Shown here piece after piece: positions 48,611 through 58,739 of a stretch of DNA of 64,000 nt. Location of the stretch: assembly GCF_030704535.1 (NCBI RefSeq), contig NC_081818.1:9413501-9477500 (forward strand), read 5' to 3'. Below the pieces are notes generated by a model. That model worked only from the letters and a program-made list of their open reading frames with translations. It searched no databases and was not told the DNA's origin. The translations under genes and the position numbers were made by a program. The stretch comes from Vitis vinifera. Its lineage: Eukaryota; Streptophyta; Magnoliopsida; Vitales; Vitaceae. Within the stretch, counting starts at the first letter, position 1. Each line of letters starts with the position of its first letter.

Positions 48611-50019
48611 GAGTTTTAGGGCTAAATAGCCCTTTTATGTAAAAAAAAATTAAGTTTTAGCCCTTGACAAAACTTATGTTTAAACTAGCCCCTTACCACG
48701 TAGAAGTCATGTCATAATTTTTTTTTTAAAATTTAATTAAAAATATTAAATTGTACATTATTATTGAAATTAAAAATATATTTTTTAATAATAATAAATT
48801 ATATATTTAAACTTAAATATCTAGTATTACTTTAATAAAGATAAATTGATAAATATAATAATAAATAAATATTTTATTTATCAATAAATTAATAATATTA
48901 AAATAATAAAGTTATATGAAATCTAAATAAGATATGTCAATTGAGGCTTCAGTTATTTTATTTTTTACTTTAAAATTTAATTAAAAATATTAAATTTTAA
49001 ATTATTATTGAAATTAAAAAAATATATACTTTAATAATAAAAATTTATATATTTAAACTTAAAGATCTAATATTACTTCTAATTTGATAAATATAATAAA
49101 TAAATATTTTATTTATCAATTAATTAATAATCTTAAAATAAAATTACATGACATATAAATAAAATATAAAATTATATGATTTATTAATTTAAGTTATATT
49201 ACATGTAATATTAGGAAGGGCCATTTTTTTTCCATTATATAAATGTTTAATGGGTATTTTTTGTGACTTTGATGAAACTACTAAAAATTACATTTTGTAG
49301 TAGATTTTCTAATTAATTTCATTAACTAATTTCAAAATGTATCTTCAAGTCATATATACTGTGTTTACAAAATAATAGTCTTTTCTTACGTTAAACTATA
49401 AATATATGCTTTAAAATAATTAAAAAAATCTATATATAGAAACTTAAGAATATACTATTATTTTAATAAAAATAAAATTGTCAAAATACAAATAAATTAA
49501 TATCTTAAAAATACAATAAATTAAATATCTTAAATAATAAATTATATAATTTTATATCTTATTTAGATTTCATATAACTTTATTATTTTAAGATTATTAA
49601 TTTATTGATAAATAAAATATTTATTTATTATTATATTTATCAATTTATTTTTATTGAAGTAATATTAAATATTTAAGTTTAAATATATAAATTATTATTA
49701 TTAAAATATATATTTTAATTTTAATGATAATTTATAATTTAATATTTTTAATTAAATTTTAAAATAAAAAAAATAACTGAAACCTCAATTATCAATTGGG
49801 GTTTTAATTAAAAAATAAAGTTTTAATTGATAATTAATATTTCAGTTAAAAAATAAAGTCTCAGTGGTTAACCCAGGCTTCAATTTAAATTTTGATAAAA
49901 AAAAATTATAATATTGCTTATATGTGAAAGACTAATTTCAACATAAGTTTTATAAAAGGGGTAAAGGTTATATTTTTTTTTTACATAAAAGATAAAAGGC
50001 TATTTTGCCCCCAAAACTC
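48611..50019. mobile_element. Non-autonomous Mutator-like element (MULE-MITE), 1.4 kb
   Basis: Terminal inverted repeats: left GAGTTTTAGGGCTAAATAGCC; right, reversed, GAGTTTTGGGGGCAAAATAGCC. They continue through a TTTTATGTAAAAAAAAA block and an AAACTTATGTT block. Flanks are tagaaaccg (48602-48610) and tagaaactg (50020-50028), an 8/9 target duplication. No coding capacity. The interior is AT-rich with two forward monomers and an inverted one related to the 360-bp array of the element at 58.4-64.0 kb. The TIR resembles that element's TIR too, so it is probably a deletion derivative of the same family. Confidence 0.85.
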
Positions 50020-50089
50020 TAGAAACTGGGATGAAAGAGGTAACTTTGAAGGAACTTTACAATCGCATATATGTATAAAAAAATTTCAT

Positions 50090-50262
50090 GTCACTTTCAA
50101 ACTATCATGGTCCCACCCAGTGAAAGCCTGTCACCTTCTATTTTAAATTACTTTTCTTTTTCTATTTTTTATTTTACCTTTGGTCAATGACAAGGAAGCT
50201 TTATTGTTTCCAACCTGGTTGTATGCTAGAGTTTTATGTCTTGCTGGAATGACGCTTCAGTT
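50090..50262. repeat. Diverged direct duplicate, copy A right part (empty site)
   Basis: Matches 58280-58426 in order: aactatc-tgg/tgatcccaccca, agcctgtcac, tttctatttttt, gacaaggaa, ctttattgtttcca and ggttgtat. It then continues gttttatgtcttgctgga where copy B is interrupted by the 5.5-kb MULE and resumes ctttatgtctggctctgga at 63978. Confidence 0.7.
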
Positions 50263-50371
50263 TAATTAAAAAAAAAAAAAGTTTTCTTGTTTGCTTTTTG
50301 CCAGTGAAGTTTCTTAGACAAATTAAGCTAAGATATAATTATATACTTTATTTTGCTCTGAAAAATTATTA

Positions 50372-50455
50372 GGGAGAATTACCCTTAAGGGTAGGCTGGG
50401 GAAAAAAATGACCAATGAGGGTGGGTAAATTTGATAATTCTTCTGAAGGCCTTAT
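50372..50455. repeat. Left TIR of the 6.9-kb MULE
   Basis: Inverted match to 57315 downward: GGGAGAATTACCCTTAAGGG, then GTAGGCTGGGG, an A run, and GTGGGTAAATTTGATAATT. Directly preceded by the target duplication aaattatta. Confidence 0.9.
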
Positions 50456-50859
50456 ATTTTTATTAGACTAATTTACCCTCAATTTGACCATTGAACCAGC
50501 CATTGTCACCAGACGATTGTTCCAACTTTTGAAGGCACTACCCTTTCAATTTATTGCTCTGCCCATTAAGTTCTAATCTTAAAAATCAAGCAAATACTAA
50601 TATCTCTAATTAATTTGTCAATTTATTCACACGCACACACAAATTGATTGAAAGAAATCTGTACCAACTTTTGAATATCCTTGCTGAAGCTTATAATAGA
50701 ACCCATGCTGTTGTACTAAAGAGAAGAGATACTAGTGCCACCATAAATCTTTCTAAATAAATCTTCTAATAATAAGTTGGACGATCCAAAATACCCATTA
50801 CTCACTTGTTTTGATGAGTCTTTTAATTATCTTAGTAGAGGAAAAATAATTTAAGCTCA

Positions 50860-51530
50860 GTTTGGTTAATATTTTTTAAACTAATTTTTATTCTCTTGAA
50901 AATATATATATCTGAAATTAAGATAATAGAAAAAAAATTAAAAGGAAAAAATAAAGTATTTTTAAAAAATATTTTTTAATTAATTTTTACTTACTCTTCT
51001 CATAATTGTTTTAAAAAACTAATTATACAAATATAAAAAAAATCAAAAATAAAACATAACATATACAAATTATTTTTAAAATACATTCAAAAACAAAGAA
51101 ACAAACAAATATTTGTTTTATAAAATAATAGATAATAGTTTTCAAAAAATTATTATAAAAAATTGTTTTTAAAAATTATTTTCAAAAATAAATATCAAAT
51201 AAGGTCTTAAACTTTGTTTGATAACTATTTTAAAAAATAATTTTATGTTTTTTAAAAATAAATTTCAAATAACTAAAAAAAGGTTTTTTTTTTTTTGTTC
51301 TTAAAAAGAAAAAATATATATTCTTGAAAAATAATGGTATAAATATAAAGAATAATTAAAAGTAAATCATTATATATAAAAGTTATTTTTAAAATCCATT
51401 TAAAAATATAGAAAATAAGTTTAAAATATTTTAAGTTTCAAAGTGATTTTTATTTTATAAAACATAATGATTTTTCAAAAATTACTTTTAAAAACTGTTT
51501 TATAAAATCAAAACAAAATCTTATCCCTTT
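50860..51530. repeat. Possible nested hAT-like MITEs in the MULE
   Basis: Two adjacent AT-rich units (about 50863-51210 and 51207-51522) have weakly inverted ends (taagctcagtttggttaat... against ...aaataaggtctta; gtcttaaactttgtttgat... against ...caaaacaaaatctta). No target duplication was confirmed. Confidence 0.3.
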
Positions 51531-52121
51531 TTTCGGAGATCTCTATCTTTTCTTTCCCCAGCAGTCCCAAAATTATACCTATGCAGTTGCATTTTTATAC
51601 TATGCTTGTTCCCAAAAATCAAGCCCATAAATTAGTTCTAGCTATACCCATCAATGAACTGACAAATCAACAATAAAAATGGCTCCACGAGAGCTGGACA
51701 AAGTGGAGTTCACAGCAATACATTGATAACTGTAGGCATTGCACTGTCAACTCATCATTTCCCAAACTAATTTGAGGTTACAAAAAAAAAAAAAATTATT
51801 GAACCATTATATATAAGAAATTGGTAATCAACCCAAAAAATTGGACTTTATTTAGTCAAAAGATTGCATTGTTAGTTTATGTTGTAATTTATCATACAGT
51901 CAGTGTTTTTTTATCGTCATGTTAGTGAATTTATGTTGTAAATGTAATTAAAAATGTAGGCAAAACTGTGAACTATTATAATTAAAAATCTAATACAAGT
52001 CCACATAATGGAGATAAATAACCTATTACAAATAACTCCAAATACAAATACATCAAAGTACAATACAATTAAGCATTACATATATAATCCAAAACTTAAT
52101 AGACATGAAGTAAGTGTATGA

Positions 52122-52505
52122 TTAAGCAATTTTCAAACATAGAACAAAAAATAAAAGTAGTCCTACTACAATTACTTTCTGCATGAACTCAATTCTTGTT
52201 AAAATATGTTTAAAATCTTCATCCACGCTATACATTCTTCTTTGAACAACCTCTTCTGGTTCTTGGTAGGTGTTGCCATCACCATTTCCTTCCGGGAATG
52301 CCCATTTAAAGAAATGACAGTCATCTCTAGTATTTGCATATTGACAACAATAATATAACCTATTTGGGTTATCCTTTGATTCAGAGATTCTAACAGCCGC
52401 CCTCTGTCTGGGTAAACATTTACACATACAGTTATGATAAAGTAGATATTCACCATTTCTAGTATTACCTCTTATATTTCTAAATGAAGCACTTGAAGAT
52501 GCCAT
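52122..52505 (-). CDS. GRF-type zinc-finger protein with C-terminal membrane segment, in the MULE
   Basis: An open frame of 127 codons. Residues about 25-70 fit a GRF zinc finger: YHNCMCKCLPRQ, NPNRLYYCCQY, then DDCHFFKWAFPE (Cys pairs, aromatic Y-Y, and the FF-W end). Residues about 108-127 are hydrophobic (VIVVGLLLFFVLCLKIA), a likely membrane anchor. GRF fingers bind single-stranded nucleic acid in other proteins. It lies about 300 bp downstream of the transposase on the same strand and inside the TIRs, so it may be a second element gene or a captured host gene. No breaks seen. Confidence 0.8.
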   Translation of the reverse strand: MASSSASFRNIRGNTRNGEYLLYHNCMCKCLPRQRAAVRISESKDNPNRLYYCCQYANTRDDCHFFKWAFPEGNGDGNTYQEPEEVVQRRMYSVDEDFKHILTRIEFMQKVIVVGLLLFFVLCLKIA

Positions 52506-52802
52506 GATGTAACCTGTATTTCAATGGAAAACAAGTTAAACAAATGTAATGAACATGTACAAAGTCAATAATGATCTTCAAAATAACATTAAAAACATGG
52601 TTACAAACCACCTTAAATAATGATAAGATCATAAGTCTAAAATAGTGGCATATGTAATACAAACATCTTTGTCATGACAATCAAGTAAATAAGTAAGTTC
52701 CAAAACAAATTCTTACAGATTCTAATTTCATAAACCACACATATCATCACAATCAAAATAAAATAAAAAATAGCATGTCACCAAACAAGCATAACACTAG
52801 AA

Positions 52803-55139
52803 TCATGGAGCGGGTAATGGATTTTTGCATGAAGCTCGATTATGGCCTGCAACTTGACATCGTGAACAGAAGATAAGCCTTTTTGAACTAAATTGAGACT
52901 CTATTCGACGGTGTCGAGGCCTTCCAGGTGGTCGTTTTGAGCATGGAGGTTTAAGGGAAGGATATAAGCGACCTTGAGCATCACGAACACATCCATCAGC
53001 ATCAACTATAGGCATGTTGTAATTTGGAATTGAATTGAAGTGTCCAGAATATATCAACTCTTGCATTGGAAGCTTGAAATATGAGTCAACATATTCATAA
53101 ACATCTTGTTTCATCTGGCGTATTGCTGCACATGCATGCTCACAAGGTATTCCGGCCATTTGCCAAGCCTTACAAGTACATGTACGCTCTCTCAAATTCA
53201 CGTCTACATATACTTTCATATTGAATACCTTAAACACACCACCAACATAGGGATATACAGGCAATGACCCACTCTTTATAATGTTTTCCAACAACTTTTC
53301 CTCGGTCTTTGGGCCAATTGCAGCTTTCCAATTTTCTATAGAACCCATATGATCAAATGCTAGATGAGCAAACTTATCCATATGTGTCATTACTAAGTTG
53401 AAAATTGTGTAATGACGTTTCTCCTTCAGCCAAACATTGAATGATTCAGCAAGATTAGTTGTCATCTTATCCCATCGTTTTTTTGGCAAACTTTGACATT
53501 GCCCAATGTTGTGGACTGTTCTCTTCAACCCACTTCACTAGGTCACTGTTATATGTCTTTAATTTTTCCATGGCTACAACATAATCATCATCCAACCTAG
53601 CATACGCAACATTATCAAGTAGCAACAATGCATCCATTTTACATTTTTTTCCCTTCATACTATGTTTCGTCACATAGCTACTAAAATTCTCCTTCACATG
53701 ACGATAACAATATGCATGATTTTCTACTCCAAAAAGTTGAGAAACACTACGAAGGATTGCTTGATGCCTATCTGATATTATGACTACCTCTTTATCTTGA
53801 AGTATGCCCTTCAATTTCTGCAAAAACCATAGCCAATCCTCATAGTTTTCTGAACTTACAACACCAAATGCAATTGGGAACATGTCATCATCAGCATCGT
53901 AAGCTGTTGCAGAAAATAAAGAGCCCCTATACGGTCCACTCAAATGAGTTGAGTCAATTGCAATAATAGGTCGACAACCCATTAAAAACCGTTGAATTGA
54001 AAAAGAATGTGCAATGAACAATTGCCAAAAATGCCCATCTTGTCTGCTATATTCAGCAATCGTCCCTGGATTAATGTCTACCAATCTCTGACATAACCAT
54101 GGCAACAACATATATGAGTTTTCTGGAAGACCATATATTCTCTCTTTTGCCATTTCTTTGTATGTCCAAGCTTGCTTATAACTCAATGAAACACCATACC
54201 GACTCCTAAAGTCTTTGCAAATTTGACGAGGCAAATACTGAGGGGTTGCCCTTATTACTTGCTCTATGACACGAGCACCTCTCCTTCCCCGCATTGAAGG
54301 TTGGCTTGAACACTCAACATCTGCACAATGATTGTGTACATCAATGAAGATGTTAACCTTCAAAATTTTGGTTATGCCTATTGAATTAGCAGTTATTCTC
54401 TAAGGGCACCCATCCACTAAACAACACACAGATATTCGCTTTGGAGAGTTCTTTTTGAATTTGTATTGAAATCTACCAACTAATGACATCGTATATAATG
54501 CATTTCTAAATTCATCTGCATTAGGAAAACTATGCCCACTCCCAATAATAGGTTGAGGACAAAGACTTAAATCATGTGGCATAACTTCAATTTCTGCACA
54601 TCTGGACATGAAGCCTTGAGAAAGTCCTAAATTAGACTCGTTGTTTGCTTGACATGATGCAACTGAATTGTGTGTTTCCTCCGTACTATTGTGACTGCAT
54701 ATTATAGCACACTCAGTTAATTAATATTAAAAGCACTTTGCATCATGGAATTAATGACAACTAATACAAGATATATCACTTACCAATAATCATTTTGCAC
54801 ATTGACTATACCTCCTTCAACTTCTACTCTTCGAGTCCGTTTTAATACATAAATACGAGCATAATCATAACTATGGGATAACATCATATGCATGTCCTCA
54901 TCATCATCCAACTGTTGAAGTGCAGATGGATCAAACTCAAGGGTGTAATGAAATGTATATCCATTTGAATTAATATCCAACCGTTCACATGCCTTTGAAA
55001 CAAATTCAGCATATGACATCCTTTGTCCAATGTACATGCCTTTTTGTTGTCCACCCTTGTATTGTATTTGTTTATCCTCCTTAGGTACAATCTCCCCTCC
55101 TTCATGAAGGTAGCCATAAATGGAATTTTCCAAGTCCAT
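52803..55139 (-). pseudogene. MULE transposase (PB1, MULE DDE, SWIM, zinc knuckle), two defects
   Basis: Exon 1 (55139-54784) encodes a PB1-like N-terminus (QQKGMYIGQRMSYAEFVSKA, then YTLEFDPSALQQLDDDEDMHMML). A gtaagt donor joins in phase to exon 2 (54694-52803). Exon 2 has the MuDR DNA-binding region (FRNALYTMSLVGRFQYKFKK, VHNHCADVECSSQ), the MULE domain (Asp in IIAIDSTHLSGPYRG, Asp in VVIISDRHQAILRSV, Glu in TNLAESFNVWL), a SWIM finger (CTCKAWQMAGIPCEHACAAI) and a CX2CX4HX4C knuckle (CSRCQVAGHNRASC). Defects: TAG at 54400-54402 where relatives have Trp (GCP-stop-RITA), and a 1-base frame change in a run of seven A (plus-strand T run 53478-53484) between FAKK and RWDKMTTNLAESF. Otherwise complete. 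Confidence 0.9.
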
Positions 55140-55185
55140 TTACCAATTCAGAAGTACGTCTTCTTTCACCGACAATCAAATCAAT

Positions 55186-56148
55186 CTATTTCACAATATT
55201 ACAATCAATGAAAATTTTACAACGAATAAAAAATAAACAAATGAAAATTATAATCAATTGAGAGACATATTTTATATAATAAATAACAATATTTGTTGTA
55301 TATTATACATGTTAGGGATATGCCAAAGAACCCATAATTGCCCAGTTTCATAAGAAATTTGACGTTTTCAAAATTTTACCTTATTGTAATGTATCGTAAT
55401 GTTATTGTATTTGTATTGTATTTTTATTATACCTCTATATTTTTATATAAAAAAATTAATTTTATGTATTTTTTTTTATCCATCATTGGATAATCAACAA
55501 CTATTTCACAATATTACAATCAATGAAAATTTTACAACGAATACAAAATAAACAAATGAAAATTATAATCAATTGAGAGACATAATTTATATAATAAATA
55601 ACAATATTTGTTGTATATTATACATGTTAGGGATATGCCAAAGAACCCATAATTGCCCAGTTTCATAAGAAATTTGACATTTTCAAAATTTTACCTTATC
55701 GTAATGTATCGCAATGTTATTGTATTTGTACTGTATTTTTATTATACCTCTATATTTTTATATAAAAAAAATTAATTTTATAGATTTTTTTTATCCATCA
55801 TTGGATTATCATCAACAACTATTTCACAATATTACAATCAATGAAAATTTTACAACGAATACAAAATAAACAAATGAAAATTATAATCAATTGAGAGACA
55901 TAATTTATATAATAAATAACAATATTTGTTGTATATTATACATGTTAGGGATATGCCAAAGAACCCATAATTGCCCAGTTTCATAAGAAATTTGACATTT
56001 TCAAAATTTTACCTTATCGTAATGTATCGTAATGTTATTGTATTTGTATTGTAATTGTACTATATTTTTATTATACCTCTATATTTTTATATAAAAAAAA
56101 TTAATTTTATAGATTTTTTTTTATCCATCATTGGATTATCATCAACAA
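55186..56148. repeat. Tandem repeat of about 316 bp, three copies, upstream of the MULE transposase
   Basis: The anchor ctatttcacaatattacaat begins at 55186, 55501 and 55819, and the last unit ends near 56148 at atcaacaact. Spacing is 315 and 318 bp. Units are nearly identical and include ttagggatatgccaaagaac. The array starts about 45 bp upstream of the transposase ATG, so it occupies the 5' leader or promoter region. Confidence 0.9.
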
Positions 56149-57189
56149 CTTCATGTATTGAAATTACAATAGTGTATTTTTGTTGTTGTTTTTTTTTATA
56201 ATTTTGGCTTGCAAGGATGCTTTATGATAGGAATACAACATGATAGCCTAGAAATGCCAATTCAGTAAAAAATAATTCAATATTTTGTCATTTTGGTATA
56301 TTGTAATGTATCATAATGTTAATATTTTTTCATTGTAACTATATTGCATTTGTATTGTACTTATACTTTATAACTGAAATAATGGTTCTTTTACACAACC
56401 TTCAAACTACTAGGCATTCGACTCATCATACCAAAATAATACTTATACAAAAAGGTAACAAATTTATAACAAAAATATAGTGATCTTAACTCTTTAACAA
56501 ATTCATAATAAAAGACAAAGTGGTCTCGTACAAAGGGGATTTAAGTTTTCAATGACAATCCAAATATGTTTATAAACACACAAACAAAGTGGTCCCAAAC
56601 AAGCATGAAACAACTGAGAACATTTTTTCTTCAATCATGTCAAAAAGTCTTAACAACAAAACTAAAGTGCAAACCTTTTCAATGGAAATCAATAATAATC
56701 ATATCAAACAACCCACCCAGAAAATAAATTAAAAATAAAAACACATCTTCAATATGACCTAAATAATATAAAAAATTCAAAATAATAAATTTAAATAACA
56801 TTTAAAAAAAAATGTAATTTCTTTCTCAAAACCTCATTCAATATTTCAGATCTAATATCTTACAACTACATTGTTAAAATTATTAACTTTTCCTTCATTC
56901 AATCCGATTTTTAAATTATTTATTTATTTTTCCATAAACTGACGTTTTTTTTTGTATTAAAAAAAAAAACTGACCTTTAATGGATTTCTTGCTAGATTCA
57001 CAAAAAAAAAAAACAAGTTTTGTGTATCGGTTGCAGAGAATGACCTGAAGTGCACACCTTTTTCCTTTCCCCTTTTTCTTCTACAACTTGGCTCCAGGTA
57101 GGTTAAAGAAAGGGAGAATAAACTCTTTTTTATTTTCTGTTGCTTTTCACTTTACTTGCTTTTCACTTATTAAGGGTAGTATTGGCATT

Positions 57190-57315
57190 TAAACAAAATA
57201 AGGCCTTTAGAGGAATTATCATAATTTTACCCTATCCTTTACAATAATTATCAAATTTACCCACCCCTAATTGATCATTTTTTTTCCCCAGCCTACCCTT
57301 AAGGGTAATTCTCCC
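57190..57315. repeat. Right TIR of the 6.9-kb MULE
   Basis: Inverted copy of the left TIR. Between gataatt and the aaggcctta block it carries an extra stretch not found on the left, apparently a local duplication around a second gataatt. Followed by aaattatta. Confidence 0.88.
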
Positions 57316-57379
57316 AAATTATTATCTTATCATAAACATCGTAAATGTTTGTTGTACTTTTTGTAAGTAATTTTCATAT

Positions 57380-57780
57380 TAAATAAATAAACTACTAAAT
57401 AGATAAGTTAACAAATTTTTTTAGAAATCCTTAAGTGACACAATCTATAGAAAATTATGAGGACACCATTTCATACTTGTTACGTTTTATTAAATTTTTT
57501 AAAGTTTATTAAATTTTAGGTTTTTTCTATTCCTGAAATTTTAAAGGAAAGAAACAAAGAGTAAAAATAGGAATAAATAATAAATTATAAATTATTTTTA
57601 TATATTATTTCACACATGTGTAATTGAATTTTAACTTTTTATATAACAATTAAATAATTCTAAAATATATTAGTTTTTAATAAATTTTAATTGTATTTAT
57701 TTTTCTATTACATTTTTTTATGTTAAAATCAAATATTAAAAATAATTTTTATTGGTTTTCCAAAAGTGTATTAGAGTGTG
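57380..57780. repeat. Diverged direct duplicate, copy B left part
   Basis: Same-orientation match to 48070-48490 ending at gtattag. A TTTA microsatellite (about 57930-57964) and other AT-rich sequence follow that copy A lacks. Confidence 0.7.
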
Positions 57781-58279
57781 TTTGATAATATTTTAATTCG
57801 AAATGTTTTTATAGAAGTGTTTTTACAAGAAACACTTATTAAATATTTCTTTAAAAAATATTATAAGTGTTTTTTTTAATATTATAAATGATTTTTAAAA
57901 TTTTTTAAAAGTGTTTCCAAAATTTTGAAAAATATTTATTTATTTATTTATTTATTTATTTATTTCAAAAACACTTTTTATGCTAAGAAACATTTTTATG
58001 CTAAAATATAAAATATAATTTTTATTAATTTAAATTAATATATTTTTTCAAAAGTATTTTTTAAAATAGTTTTTAAATCACTAATATAATTTTTGTTTAT
58101 TTACAATTTAAAAATAAAAAATAATTCCAAATTTTCAATTATTTTTCAAAGAGTTTAAAAAATAATAAAAAATAATAATAAATAATTAAATAAGGGAGAA
58201 TTTTATAAAAGTGGCATACAAAAAGAGGGGTATAAAAACAAAAATGATGGGTAGAAGTTAAAGGGGTGTTTTTGTCTAT

Positions 58280-58426
58280 TCCAATCATACATTTTCAAAC
58301 TATCTTGATCCCACCCATTGACAGCCTGTCACTCGCCTACTTTCCTTTTTCTATTTTTTTATTTTGGCTTTGGTAAGGACAAGGAATCTTTACTGTTTCC
58401 AGTCCGGTTGTATACTTGCTCGCAGG
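58280..58426. repeat. Diverged direct duplicate, copy B right part, interrupted by a MULE
   Basis: Matches 50090-50262 up to ggttgtat(a/g)c; the match resumes at 63978 (ctttatgtctggctctgga) beyond the inserted element. Confidence 0.7.
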
Positions 58427-58565
58427 AGTTTTGGGTCAAAATGGCCCATTTTTGAAACTTAATGTTCAAAATGGGCACATTTTGAAACTATTGTTCAAAA
58501 TGGCCTCTTTGATGCCACGTAGGCGCCACATCATTAAAAAATATTTTTTTTTCGTCATTATAGTG

Positions 58566-58712
58566 AAAGCCGTAGTTGGGAAACGCGGCTTCATTTTTGC
58601 ACTAAAGCCGTAGTTGGCAAATGCGGCTTCATTTTTGCACTAAAGCCGCATTTGGCAAACGCGGCTTCATTTTTGCACTAAAGCCGCATTTGCCAAATGC
58701 GGCTTTAGTTAA
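58566..58712. repeat. 38-bp minisatellite with hairpin units (AAAGCCG...CGGCTT)
   Basis: The anchor aaagccg begins at 58566, 58604, 58642 and 58680, exactly 38 bp apart. Each unit pairs aaagccg with an inverted cggctt (for example gccgcatttgccaaatgcggc), so each can form a short stem. It follows the left TIR. Confidence 0.9.
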
Positions 58713-58739
58713 TTTTTATTTAAATTTAAAATTTAATTA

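Larger units (their letters stand above)
50372..57315 (-). mobile_element. Near-autonomous Mutator-like element, 6.9 kb, with perfect 9-bp target duplication
   Basis: Both ends read GGGAGAATTACCCTTAAGGG (inverted) and stay similar for about 80 bp (GTAGGCTGGGG, GGGTGGGTAAATTTGATAATT). The right TIR has an extra stretch of roughly 35-40 bp carrying a second gataatt. The flanking aaattatta is identical on both sides (50363-50371 and 57316-57324). Inside, on the minus strand, are a two-exon MULE transposase (55139-52803) and a GRF zinc-finger ORF (52505-52122), plus a roughly 316-bp tandem array upstream of the transposase. TIR similarity and the perfect duplication indicate a fairly recent insertion. 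The transposase has only two visible defects. Confidence 0.93.
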
